DNA of 64,000 nt, from the NCBI GenBank assembly GCA_023382655.1, contig JAHDWK010000032.1, positions 1 through 64,000 on the forward strand, read 5' to 3'. Origin of the DNA: Anaerolineae bacterium (GTDB lineage: Bacteria; Chloroflexota; Anaerolineae; Promineifilales; Promineifilaceae). The notes below the pieces were generated by a model. That model saw nothing but the letters and a program-made list of their open reading frames with translations. It made no database searches and was not told the DNA's origin. Positions within the stretch are counted from its first letter, which is position 1. Each line of letters opens with the position of its first letter. Positions 25,447 to 34,700 of the stretch are shown piece by piece. Both the position numbers and the translations under genes were made by a program.

Positions 25447-27147
25447 ATGAGCGAGAAAATGGTAGAAGAAACAACCGCCACCGAACCTCTGGACTTTATC
25501 CGCCGTCAGGTGGAAGAGGATTTACGCACCGGCTACTTTAACGGTGTGGTGATGACCCGCTTTCCGCCTGAACCGAACGGTTATTTGCACATCGGCCACG
25601 TCAAGGCCATTTGTGTGGATTTTGGCATTGCCGAGGATTATGGCGGCGCATGCAATCTGCGTTTTGACGATACCAACCCGGTCAAAGAAGAAACCGAGTT
25701 TGTCGAATCCATGATTGAAGATATTCACTGGCTCGGTTTTGAGTGGAAAGAGCTGTTGTATGCCTCCGACTACTTTGACCAACTTTATAAGTGGGCGGTG
25801 CAGTTGATCAAAGATGGGAAAGCGTATGTAGATGACCTTAGCCCGGAGGAAATCCGCGAATACCGGGGCACACTGACAGAGCCGGGCAAAAACAGCCCGT
25901 ATCGGGATCGTTCCGTTGCCGAAAACCTGGATTTATTTGCGCGGATGAAAAACGGCGAGTTCCCCGAAGAATCGCGGGTGCTGCGCGCCAAAATTGATAT
26001 GGCTTCGCCCATTATCAACCTGCGTGACCCGGTGATGTACCGTATTTTGCACACGCCGCACCACCGCATCGGTGACAAATGGTGCATTTACCCTATGTAT
26101 GATTGGGCGCATGGGCAGTCGGATTCGATTGAGGGTATCACCTATTCGCTTTGCTCTCTGGAATATGTGAACCATCGGCCGTTGTATGACTGGTTCCTCG
26201 ATCAGCTAGGCATTCACCATCCGCGCCAGATTGAGTTTGCCCGGCTGGCGCTGACCTACACCATCACCAGCAAGCGGCGGCTGCGGCGGCTGGTGGAGGA
26301 GGGGTATGTGAGCGGTTGGGATGACCCGCGTATGCCCACCATTCGGGGGATGAGGCGGCGTGGTTACACCGCGGCGGCCATGCGCAACCTGATTGACCTG
26401 ACGGGCATTTCCACGGCGAACAGTACCGTTGATTTTAGTATGGTGGAGTATGCGGTGCGGGAAGATTTGAATAAACATGCGCCCAGAGGGATGGCGGTGT
26501 TACGGCCGTTGCGCCTCACCGTCACCAATTACCCCGATGACCAGGAAGAGTGGTTTGACATTCCCACCTACCCGCAGGACAAGGAAAAAACGACCACCCA
26601 CCAGGCCCCGTTTTCTAGAGAGATTGTCATTGAACAGGATGACTTTATGGAAGACGTCCCGCCTAAATTTTTCCGGCTGGCGCCAGGGCGGGAAGTGCGG
26701 CTGTTGGGAGCGTATCTGGTGACGTGTACGGGCGTGGTGAAGGACGAGGCCGGACAGGTAGTAGAGATTCTTTGCACATATGATCCGGCGACACGCGGGG
26801 GGAATGCGGTGGACGGCCGTAAAGTGAAAGGTACCATCCACTGGGTCAGCGCCTGGCACGGTGTTACGGCCGAACTGCGTTTGTATGATCGCCTCTTTAG
26901 CCAGGAAGACCCGGAAGCGGTAGAAGAGGGGCAAGATTTCACGGCCAACCTGAACCAGCACTCGCTGGAACTGTTGGACAATGCCCTGGTGGAACCCTTT
27001 GTGGCCGATCCGGCCAACGGCAGCCACTTCCAGTTCATGCGCCAGGGTTACTTTTGCCGCGACGCCGATTCCACCCCGGCCAAACCGGTCTTTAACCTGA
27101 CGGTGAATCTCAAAGACACCTGGACGAAAGTGCAGCAGAACCAATAA
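25447..27147 (+). CDS. glnS: Glutaminyl-tRNA synthetase
   Basis: A 566-aa class I synthetase that charges tRNA-Gln with glutamine directly. The HIGH motif lies in PPEPNGYLHIGHVKAI, the second nucleotide motif in the variant YTITSKRRLRRLV, and the GlnRS signatures LRFDDTNPVKEETEFV and YDWAHGQSDSIEGITYSLCSLEY are present. The C-terminal anticodon-binding beta-barrels (EDVPPKFFRLAPGREVRL onward) are complete. GlnRS, and not a discriminating GluRS, is shown by the RFDDTNP motif. AGAGGAAG precedes the ATG. The next gene starts 4 nt after the stop. Many bacteria lack this enzyme and use the transamidation route, so its presence suggests ancient lateral acquisition. Confidence 0.97.
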   Translation: MSEKMVEETTATEPLDFIRRQVEEDLRTGYFNGVVMTRFPPEPNGYLHIGHVKAICVDFGIAEDYGGACNLRFDDTNPVKEETEFVESMIEDIHWLGFEWKELLYASDYFDQLYKWAVQLIKDGKAYVDDLSPEEIREYRGTLTEPGKNSPYRDRSVAENLDLFARMKNGEFPEESRVLRAKIDMASPIINLRDPVMYRILHTPHHRIGDKWCIYPMYDWAHGQSDSIEGITYSLCSLEYVNHRPLYDWFLDQLGIHHPRQIEFARLALTYTITSKRRLRRLVEEGYVSGWDDPRMPTIRGMRRRGYTAAAMRNLIDLTGISTANSTVDFSMVEYAVREDLNKHAPRGMAVLRPLRLTVTNYPDDQEEWFDIPTYPQDKEKTTTHQAPFSREIVIEQDDFMEDVPPKFFRLAPGREVRLLGAYLVTCTGVVKDEAGQVVEILCTYDPATRGGNAVDGRKVKGTIHWVSAWHGVTAELRLYDRLFSQEDPEAVEEGQDFTANLNQHSLELLDNALVEPFVADPANGSHFQFMRQGYFCRDADSTPAKPVFNLTVNLKDTWTKVQQNQ

Positions 27148-27151
27148 GAAT

Positions 27152-27844
27152 ATGAACCAGGAATATCGCCAGTTTACCTTATGGACTTGCAGCATTGGGT
27201 TCATCTTCGGCATCGTTGCTATGTTTGTGATCATGGCAATTGGCCTTTTTCTACCCAGTGCCATGGATGGTGCTATAGCTCTAGCCCTTTTCATACCGGA
27301 TAAATTGGGTTTGGTCACACAGGGTACAGGTGAAGATAATGTGCTGATTGGTGGTGGTAGTGGTACTTACATTATTTCTCTGCCTTATGAAGGCACATAC
27401 TATATCTATTCCCCCAGGTTAATAGCCGACAACACGAAGCTAAGATTGGTTTCTACGGAAAGTGGTAACATCATCGAGGTCACGTCAGCAACGATTATTA
27501 ACAATAATAACCCCTTCCCACAACGGATAGACGTAGAAGATCCTCAGTTCATCTTTGACGTAGAAGCAGCAGGTCAATATCACCTTCATGTTGAATCCAC
27601 CGGGCCAGATTTGAGCATGAGCATTGTGCCATACTTTGGCGGACGGAATACTAACATCGCAATGGTTTCTGGCGCTATCCAAATTATGCTTGTCGTTTTT
27701 GGGGCCAGACTTCTTTATCGTTACCTTAATCGAGATCGGCTGCAAAGGCAGAAAGCCGTTGCTGACAAAAAAAGAGAGCGGTTGACTACTTTTCTGGACA
27801 AAGAAAAGAGTCGGCAAGCGGAAGAAGAGCAGCGAGAAGTGTGA
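27152..27844 (+). CDS. Hypothetical two-helix membrane protein
   Basis: A 230-aa protein of unknown function. An N-terminal membrane helix (WTCSIGFIFGIVAMFVIMAI) is followed by an extracytoplasmic beta-rich region of ~150 residues (GTYIISLPYEGTYYIYSPRL). A second helix (AMVSGAIQIMLVVFGARLLY) comes next, and a cytoplasmic charged coiled tail (DKKRERLTTFLDKEKSRQAE) ends the protein. The external part resembles a lectin-like or bacterial pre-peptidase C-terminal fold only loosely. It starts 4 nt after glnS and may be translated with it. It is more AT-rich than glnS and has no ACGGCCGT site. Confidence 0.8.
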   Translation: MNQEYRQFTLWTCSIGFIFGIVAMFVIMAIGLFLPSAMDGAIALALFIPDKLGLVTQGTGEDNVLIGGGSGTYIISLPYEGTYYIYSPRLIADNTKLRLVSTESGNIIEVTSATIINNNNPFPQRIDVEDPQFIFDVEAAGQYHLHVESTGPDLSMSIVPYFGGRNTNIAMVSGAIQIMLVVFGARLLYRYLNRDRLQRQKAVADKKRERLTTFLDKEKSRQAEEEQREV

Positions 27845-27943
27845 GTAATTTCCGCAATCTGGGTTGCACTGCATTTAGGGTTGCTGCATAGCAATAATAA
27901 TCGGTGCAATCTGCGCAATCTCTGTTTTTTCAGGAGAGAAGTT

Positions 27944-28600
27944 ATGATAGTAGCCACACCTTTACACAAAGTTTTTGTCGGTTACGAAGACCAAATGCCA
28001 GCAGCCTTTCAAGAACAGTTTCTGGCAACGCCGGAGCGGGAATATGATGTGGTGCTGGAAGGCGTTATGCATCGTGTCTGGCACCGTCCCAGGTGGTTAA
28101 AGCCCTTGTTTGTATTTCTAGGGCTGTTTGGCATACTGGTTCCCAAGACTGGGGAAAATATCCCTACCACATTAGTCGTAGCGCCCGGTTATCTCCCCGA
28201 TGGGCAGCCGTACCATGAGTGGAATAGAACCTTTGCCTTCGATCCGCCCATCAAGTTTAATACGACAGTTGTGTATGACGCGAAGATGGATAATCTGGCG
28301 GATCAGGTTGGTGTGAAACGTTTTCTGCATATGGTGTGGAAGGGTCAGTTTGTCCCACCGCGCACATTCACGCTGGATACGGTTAGTAACGCCGTGCGCA
28401 TCGGCGGGCGAATCTGGTATTTGCCCACCTGGTTGTGGCTGTTTCTGTTGGGGCGCGTCAAATTTGTGCAGACAGCCCGCCCGGATGACGAAAATGTGAT
28501 GGACGTGGATTTGCGGATTATCCATCCCCTGTTTGGCGAGGTTTTTGGTTATGTTGGCACGTTCACGGCCGTGCGGCACAAAAAGAGCCGTAATGATTGA
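27944..28600 (+). CDS. DUF4166-like protein
   Basis: A 218-aa protein. The C-terminal ~110 residues contain HPLFGEVFGYVGTF and the segments EWNRTFAF and GRIWYLPTWLWLFLLGRVKF, which recall DUF4166, a domain often attached to saccharopine-dehydrogenase-like proteins. A short hydrophobic stretch near residue 60 (PLFVFLGLFGILVP) could touch a membrane. I start at ATG 27944 after CAGGAGAG; the frame is open further upstream without a start context. Function is unknown. It ends with one ACGGCCGT site in its last codons. Confidence 0.65.
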   Translation: MIVATPLHKVFVGYEDQMPAAFQEQFLATPEREYDVVLEGVMHRVWHRPRWLKPLFVFLGLFGILVPKTGENIPTTLVVAPGYLPDGQPYHEWNRTFAFDPPIKFNTTVVYDAKMDNLADQVGVKRFLHMVWKGQFVPPRTFTLDTVSNAVRIGGRIWYLPTWLWLFLLGRVKFVQTARPDDENVMDVDLRIIHPLFGEVFGYVGTFTAVRHKKSRND

Positions 28601-28696
28601 TGAAGGTACGGCCGTAGACAACCAAGCGTCACATACGCGGTAAGAAAACATCGAGCATATACTGATTCGTTGTGTAACAAATCGGCCAAACAAATT

Positions 28697-29699
28697 GTTA
28701 GATGCTGAATCAAAATGACCGTCAAATCATCTTTCACCCAAAGCGATTTTGAGCAAATCCTCTCCCAGTACCAACTCGGTAGCATGCTCTCTGCCGAACC
28801 TATCCCCCAAGGAACTGTACAAACCAACTTTTTTATCTTTACCACCCAAGGCAAGTTGGTCTTTCGATACTACGAAAATCGTCCCAAACCCTCTGTCTTG
28901 TTTGAAATCGAAGTCCTGCTCTTTTTGCAGGCCCATCACTTTCCTTCTCCCTGCCCTATGCCGAATACCGCCCAAGAATTCGTTGGTGTCTTCAAAGATA
29001 AGCCTTTCGTACTTTTCTCATTTCTCGAAGGACAACCGCTTTCCGATCCTCAGGAAACACATAAAAAGCAGCTCATCCAAAAAGCTGCTGAATTACAAAG
29101 CCTTACTCTCAAGTTCAAACCGCGTTATAGGGATCATCGCTGGAACTACACCCCAGATTTTTGTCGCCGGGTGGCTTTCGAGAAAGCGCAGAAACTGAAC
29201 ACCCCCACAGCCTGGGAAAAATTCATCTGGCTCGAAGGACAACTTGGCCTTCTCCAACTTCCCGTTTCTCTCCCCAAAGCGATCTGCCATTGCGATTTTC
29301 ATTTTTCAAATACGCTGTTTCAAGCAGAACAATTGGTTGCCTTGCTTGATTTTGACGACGCAAATTATACCTATGCCCCTTTCGACCTGGTCTGTCTTGT
29401 GGATCAATGGGGGTGGTCTTTTCCTGAAGACACTATGGACCTTGGGGTAGCCGCGAATATTGTGGCAACCTACAACCAGCATCGCCAGTTATCTCCATTG
29501 GAGCAACATCACTTCTTCGACATTTTCAAATTGAGCATTCTCATTGATTGTCTTTGGTTTTTTGCCAGGGGTTCAGGGGAAGATTTTTATGAACGCAGAA
29601 AAATAGATTTCTTGAACAGACTCGGGCGTGAGCAATTCGAGACCGCCCTTTTTCGCCACGAGCTTCCGAAAGCAATGGCTTTTTGAGGCGGTGCCTAAC
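28697..29699 (+). other. Cassette-like segment with integron-type boundary motifs
   Basis: GTTAGAT (28697-28703) fits the GTTRRRY core of an integron recombination site and lies 11 nt before the start of the phosphotransferase gene. GCCTAAC (29693-29699), fitting RYYYAAC, lies 6 nt after its stop. The ~1-kb segment between them holds one gene, is AT-richer than the surroundings and lacks ACGGCCGT. No integrase and no complete attC fold is seen. Confidence 0.35.
28715..29686 (+). CDS. APH-family small-molecule phosphotransferase
   Basis: A 323-aa kinase of the aminoglycoside phosphotransferase / homoserine kinase II superfamily. The nucleotide-binding region begins NFFIFTTQGKLVFRYYENR, the catalytic loop is ICHCDFHFSNTLF (HxDxxxxN) and the metal aspartate is in LLDFDDANYTYAPFDL. 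The last motif and length fit the ThrB-like or choline-kinase-like branch more than true resistance enzymes, so the substrate may be homoserine, a sugar or an amino alcohol. Base composition and codon use differ from the neighbours, and the gene is bounded by integron-like core motifs, which suggests transfer. Confidence 0.85.
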   Translation: MTVKSSFTQSDFEQILSQYQLGSMLSAEPIPQGTVQTNFFIFTTQGKLVFRYYENRPKPSVLFEIEVLLFLQAHHFPSPCPMPNTAQEFVGVFKDKPFVLFSFLEGQPLSDPQETHKKQLIQKAAELQSLTLKFKPRYRDHRWNYTPDFCRRVAFEKAQKLNTPTAWEKFIWLEGQLGLLQLPVSLPKAICHCDFHFSNTLFQAEQLVALLDFDDANYTYAPFDLVCLVDQWGWSFPEDTMDLGVAANIVATYNQHRQLSPLEQHHFFDIFKLSILIDCLWFFARGSGEDFYERRKIDFLNRLGREQFETALFRHELPKAMAF

Positions 29700-29710
29700 C
29701 TGGCGTTCGT

Positions 29711-30172
29711 ATGGAAACCTCGGCCACTATTTCACCTTGTGAGCAGTACCGCTATGAATTGCGGCGGGTGTGGGATGACGGCGGGGCGTTGGTTTTGTTT
29801 GTCTGTTTGAATCCGTCGGTGGCGGATGGGGAGTTGGATGACCACACGTCGCGTGTGTGCATCCAGTATGCCCGGCGGTGGGGGTATGGTGGGCTTTTAA
29901 TGGGCAACTTGTTTGCCTACAGGTCAACCGATCCGGTGGCTCTGTATCAGGTGGCCGATCCGGTTGGCCCGGAAAACGATGACTGGCTGAAACAACTTCA
30001 GGATCAAGCCGCTTTGGTGGTCTGTGCCTGGGGCGCTAGAGGCGCATACCAAAACAGAGATGAAGCGGTGTTGGCGTTTTTGCAGTCGCCACATTGTCTG
30101 GTTAAACTCAAGAACGGCCGTCCCGGACACCCCCTGTACAAAAGTGCGGCCCTCAAGCCTGGCCCGCTGTGA
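29711..30172 (+). CDS. DUF1643 domain protein
   Basis: A 153-aa protein covering the whole DUF1643 family: YELRRVWDD near the N-terminus, FVCLNPSVADGELDDHTSRVC, GYGGLLMGNLFAYRSTDP, VVCAWGARG and the end GRPGHPLYKS. The central LNPS and the N/R/D residues are conserved in the family, which may act on nucleotides or tRNA, but no activity is known to me. The gene follows the cassette-like segment. A tRNA T-arm-like stretch overlaps its stop. Confidence 0.85.
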   Translation: METSATISPCEQYRYELRRVWDDGGALVLFVCLNPSVADGELDDHTSRVCIQYARRWGYGGLLMGNLFAYRSTDPVALYQVADPVGPENDDWLKQLQDQAALVVCAWGARGAYQNRDEAVLAFLQSPHCLVKLKNGRPGHPLYKSAALKPGPL

Positions 30173-30203
30173 GGGTTCAAATCCCCTTTGGCAGGTCGGC
30201 AGT

Positions 30204-30554
30204 GTGAGGAATGGATTGCAGATTTACGAGAAGGGAAACTCGCACCTGTTTTGCGGGCACTGGAATGGATCGCCGGTGGAAATTGGTGAAGGTCGCCTGA
30301 CGGCCGTGCCCCAAAGTGAAGTTCGGCACAAACATCCCTATCACGAGTATTACGTCGTCTTGGAGGGCGAAGCCCAGCTTGAGGTAAACGGGCGTATCAT
30401 CCCCATGAGGGCGGGCATGGTCATCATGGTGGAACCTGATGAATGGCATCAGATCATATCCGTTTCTGATGCCGGCGCCCGCTGGGTGATCATCAAGGAG
30501 CGGTCAGAGCCAAATTCGAAGATCGTAGAGGGTGACGAGAACAGGTGTTGCTGA
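30204..30554 (+). CDS. Cupin-domain protein
   Basis: A 116-aa single-domain cupin. Motif 1 is HKHPYHEYYVVLEGEAQLEVNG and motif 2 is PDEWHQI, giving a probable three-His, one-Glu metal site. The frame is open well upstream, but homology to a cupin starts near GTG 30204, which I choose; the ribosome site is weak. It overlaps nothing and lies 31 nt before the ACT-domain gene. Cupins of this size may be sugar isomerases, dioxygenases or regulators; the substrate cannot be told. Confidence 0.75.
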   Translation: MRNGLQIYEKGNSHLFCGHWNGSPVEIGEGRLTAVPQSEVRHKHPYHEYYVVLEGEAQLEVNGRIIPMRAGMVIMVEPDEWHQIISVSDAGARWVIIKERSEPNSKIVEGDENRCC

Positions 30555-30585
30555 ATTGCCGATTGGTTCGGTATATAGTCCGGAT

Positions 30586-30969
30586 ATGAATGGTGAAACC
30601 GATCTGAAAACCTTGTTAGCCACGATGCGGCCTGTATTGGGGGCACGGCCGTACATCTTCACCACCCTCAGCCAGGGTGACTATGACCGGTTGCCTTTTG
30701 CCCCTCTCGGCATGTTCCGCGAAGTGGAAGGCATTACAGTGATTGCTACTCAGGAACAGGCCAGCACATGTGGGTTGGCATTTGACGCAACCTGGGCCTG
30801 CATCACCTTGGCGGTGCATTCGGCGCTCACGGCCGTTGGCTTCCTGGCAACCATCACCGCGCGGTTGGCCCAGGCGGGCATCCCCGTCAACCCCATTTCC
30901 GCCTATTACCACGACCACCTCTTTGTCCCCTGGGAGCGCCGCGAAGAAGCGATGCGTATCCTTGAGTAG
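30586..30969 (+). CDS. ACT-domain protein (DUF2241-like)
   Basis: A 127-aa protein. It begins MNGETDLKTLLATMRPVL and contains the ACT pattern LTAVGFLATITARLAQAGIPVNPISAYYHDHLFVPW spread over residues ~80-120. This matches small ACT-containing proteins with a DUF2241-type N-terminus, which bind an amino acid or similar ligand. Start at ATG 30586. Neighbours are a cupin and a methyltransferase, and no operon logic is evident. Confidence 0.8.
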   Translation: MNGETDLKTLLATMRPVLGARPYIFTTLSQGDYDRLPFAPLGMFREVEGITVIATQEQASTCGLAFDATWACITLAVHSALTAVGFLATITARLAQAGIPVNPISAYYHDHLFVPWERREEAMRILE

Positions 30970-31011
30970 TATCAGGCACAGAGCAACCAGAGCTTCTAAA
31001 GGTTAACTTCC

Positions 31012-31719
31012 GTGAACATTTACGACACCAATTACGTCGAGCAACTCTTTGATGAAATGTCCAGAACGTACGAGGTGGTGAATTACCTATCATCTTTCGG
31101 ATTCACGACTCGTTGGCGCAGGCAATTTGTGAGAACCACTCAGATCAAGCCTGGCGCGACAGTGTGTGACTTGATGTGTGGGATGGGAGAATGTTGGAGT
31201 GCCCTGGCCCCGTCTCTCACTCTCCATGACCACGTGATTGCCCTGGACATGTCGCAGGGAATGCTGGCTGGTGCAGAACGACGCCGAGCGAAGTTCCCAC
31301 ATCTGAACATCCAGTTATTTAAACAAGATATCCTGGAGAACACTCTCCCCGATGCCTGCGCGGACAACGTCATCTGTGGCTTTGGGCTAAAGACTTTTAC
31401 GGACGCCCAAAGAGAAATTCTGGCCGCGGAGATTAAGCGGCTTCTGAAGCCACGAGGCACATTTGCCATGATTGAAATCTCTGTGCCGAATGGATGGCTC
31501 TTCAAAGATCTGTATCTGTTTTATCTCAAACACCTCATCCCGATCATCGGACGCCTGTTATTAGGCAACCCGGAAAATTACCGGATGCTGGGCGTATACA
31601 CGGAGCAGTTTGGTGACTGCCGCAGTATGATGAACGCGCTGGCCCGGCAGGGATTGCAAGTAGAATATCATCAATACTTTTATGGATGCGCAACGGGTGT
31701 CAGTGGAGTGAAACCTTGA
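31012..31719 (+). CDS. UbiE/COQ5-like SAM-dependent methyltransferase
   Basis: A 235-aa class I methyltransferase. The SAM motif I is VCDLMCGMGECWSALA, an altered form of the usual E/DxGxGxG; the acidic motif II is VIALDMSQGML; the post-motif is DNVICGFGLKTFTD. The overall arrangement is that of quinone C-methyltransferases, but motif I has Met-Cys in place of Gly-Thr, so substrate may differ. Start is GTG 31012 with AAAGG about 10 nt upstream. The gene has no ACGGCCGT site in a region otherwise dense in them, a hint of recent arrival. It converges on the FG-GAP gene. Confidence 0.85.
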   Translation: MNIYDTNYVEQLFDEMSRTYEVVNYLSSFGFTTRWRRQFVRTTQIKPGATVCDLMCGMGECWSALAPSLTLHDHVIALDMSQGMLAGAERRRAKFPHLNIQLFKQDILENTLPDACADNVICGFGLKTFTDAQREILAAEIKRLLKPRGTFAMIEISVPNGWLFKDLYLFYLKHLIPIIGRLLLGNPENYRMLGVYTEQFGDCRSMMNALARQGLQVEYHQYFYGCATGVSGVKP

Positions 31720-31748
31720 TCTTCCAGTGCCGCCAACACTGTTAACAT

Positions 31749-34700
31749 CTACTCCTTCCGGATGATAGGCAGGTAGACCATCTCCGGCGGCGGGTTTACG
31801 CCAATTGCCAGCGCCCACTCGTCAAACGTCAGCCCCACAAAATCTTGCAGATTGTTGTACTGCGCCAGTTCGTTGTTAATCACCGTTGCCAGTTCCGGAC
31901 TACCCGCCGCCGCCAACTGCTGCCAGACGTTCAGCGAATCGTCCACCATCTCCTGGGTGACATTCACTTCATCCCCCCGCCCGGTGACGAGTGCCTCCAG
32001 GCCGGGCAAAAAGTTTTGCAGTGTGCCAAAGGCGTCCCAGAGCAAGCCGGGGTCATCCAGGCCGAGTTGCCCCATTTCGGAACCATGCTGCACATAAAGG
32101 TCAATGTAATGCTGCCCGCCTCCGGTGGCGCTGAACAGATGCATCAGGCCGCCAAAGATGCCCAAATCGTTGAGCGGTTCAACCTGATTGAGGGGGGCCA
32201 TGGGAAGAGCGACTTGGGAGGAGGTGAACAAGGCTGCCAGGCTGCCGGGCGACGGGTCTTCGGGGCAAGGATCCAGTGGATTGTAGCCGCCGCCGGTGGG
32301 GCCGGGTGGCGCGGCCGGGTTGGCGCTGTTGACATCCAGGGTGGCGGCGCGAAAGGCATAGCGCAGACCGGCGCTGGCGTGGATATATGCCAGGTGAAGG
32401 CGCGTATCGCGGGCCAGGGAAATGTCGTTCAGCGCCGCCGCGCCACTCTCCACGACCTCAATTTGCCAGAGGCCGTTTCTCAGAACGGCTACGTTTAGCG
32501 TCCCACTGCCCGTGGTATAGGCGATGCGAGCGCGATGGCGGGAGTTAAGGCCAAGTTCCAGTGCCAGACTGGTGACACCGCCTGCGGAGGACACGACCGT
32601 CCCTATTTGCCAGCCCGTCGTTGTTTTATAAGCGAAGCCGATGACGTCGTTGGTTTCATCGTAGTAAGCCACCACCGGAATACCTTCAGTCCAGTCGGTT
32701 TGCAGGGCATTGAGGCGGCCCACGTCGGCCGACAGGCCATCCACCCGCTCGTCAGTCCAGGTAGCAGTTGCGCCCGTCCAGCGAGCCAGGCGTAGGTCGC
32801 CGCTGACGCCGTCATAATAGCTGACGCCCATGCCGCCGGGCAGAACAGCCAGCGAGAGCTGCCCGCTGTTGCTGTTTAGAGCAGGCCCCACGTTGTTGGG
32901 GAAGATGTCCCAGAGGACGGAATTGATGACCGGCCGTGCCAGCTTGATGCGCAGCGCGGTGTCGTCCCAATAGGCGATCCAGGGTGAACCATCGGTATTA
33001 CCGGCCAACACCAGGTCATTGTAACGGCCGACGTTGCCCGCTTCATCCACCACTTCTGTTGTCCAGGCAACACCGTTCCAATAGCTGTAGAGCAAGCGCT
33101 GGTTGTCGGCGTCATAATAACTGATGTGTTCATATTGTGGCCCGGCAGCCACAGCCAGATCGTTAACCGGCGCACTCACGAAGTCAACGGGGTTCAACAC
33201 CCAGGGTTCATCCCAGGTTGCTAGCTTCACCTGACCGCTGCCCGGCTTATAGTAGCCGATGGCCGGAACAGCATTATCAACGGCAATAGCTGGCGTCTCC
33301 ACTGTCCCGGTTTCCGGGAGTGTGCGCACTTGCCAATTGGTTGCCCAGGAAACATAACGCAGATCTTCGTAGCCTGGAGCGTAATAGGCGGTGTGCAGGT
33401 TATCGGCTGCATCCAGAGCCATCGCCACCAATTGGTCGCGGAAGGTAGTTGTTGCATCACCACCATCCAGCGTTTCCGTCTGCCACGATACCCCATCCCA
33501 ATAGCTGTGCTTTATCCAATGGCCGCCATCCGGGGGATCAGAAAGGTAGTAAACGAGGTGGGGGTTGACGGCCGTGTCCACATCCAGGGAAATATCGAGG
33601 ATTTCATGATCTGGGTCTAAGGTGGTAAGCGTTTGGGTTTGCCAGCTCGCCCCATTCCAATGAGTGTATTTGAGCAGATCGCCGCTGTTGAAATCATCCA
33701 GAATATAGCCAATGTGGGGATTATCGCTGGCATCCAGATTGAAGGAGGTAATAAAAACGCCGGTATCCGCCACTTCTCCGTCGAGAATCTCAATTTGCCA
33801 CGCTGCCCCATCCCAAACGGCATACTTCAAAACGTAGGTATCAAATTCTTCCCGAAAGGCGTAGTTCAGGTGCGGTGTGCCGGATGAATCCAGCACGAGT
33901 TCGCTGTCATAGACCAGCCCGCTCTCTACCGTCTGAAGCTGCCAGGCCGTGCTGTCCCACTGTGCATATTTCAGCAGTTCCGGGTTGGGTGAGGAATTGC
34001 TGAAGGTGTTGTAGCTGATGTGGGCCCGATTGTTGGCGTCGAGGGCCAATGAGCCGAGGGCCATCGTCTGCGGGAAAGGAACCTGGTCTACATCCTGCAC
34101 CTGCCAGACCGCGCCGTCCCAAACGGCGTAGCGCAGCACATTGCCCGGCCCGATGATATAGGCAATGTGGGGGTTGCCGTTGCTGTCCAGGGCAACGGCC
34201 GTTTCGGAGACACTGTTGACCACAACTTCGCTGTGCCAGCGAATACCATCCCAACGGGCATACGTGAGGTAAGAAATGTCGCCGTCTGCGCCCTGGTACA
34301 GACGGCCGTAGCTGATATGAGGATACCCATTGGCATCTAGCGCCAGTGAAGGCGAATAACCGGCGTCGCCCCGCGTGTCTATAAGCTGAACCTGCCAGCC
34401 GGCCTCGTTGGGAATGACGGGTGGTGTACTCTGGTTGAACCAGACATGATCGTCAGCCGTCGTTACCTCGAACAGGTCAGCCGAACCATCGCCGTTTAAG
34501 TCGCTTAAGCCTACACCCCGGCTCCAGTAGAGGCCCAATTCATCACCAAATTCCTGGGTGACGGTGAAGTTGCGGCCGCCGTCGTTGTGCCACAGCCGGT
34601 TAGGATCGGCTGTGATGTTGGCAACGACGGCGTCTAGGAGACCGTCGCCGTCTAAGTCGGCCAGAGCAACCGCCCAGCTACTATCACTCACCGACAGCGG

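Noticed and set aside
28715..29686. Aminoglycoside resistance gene
   Set aside because: The catalytic motifs are shared by homoserine and choline kinases, and nothing points to antibiotic specificity.
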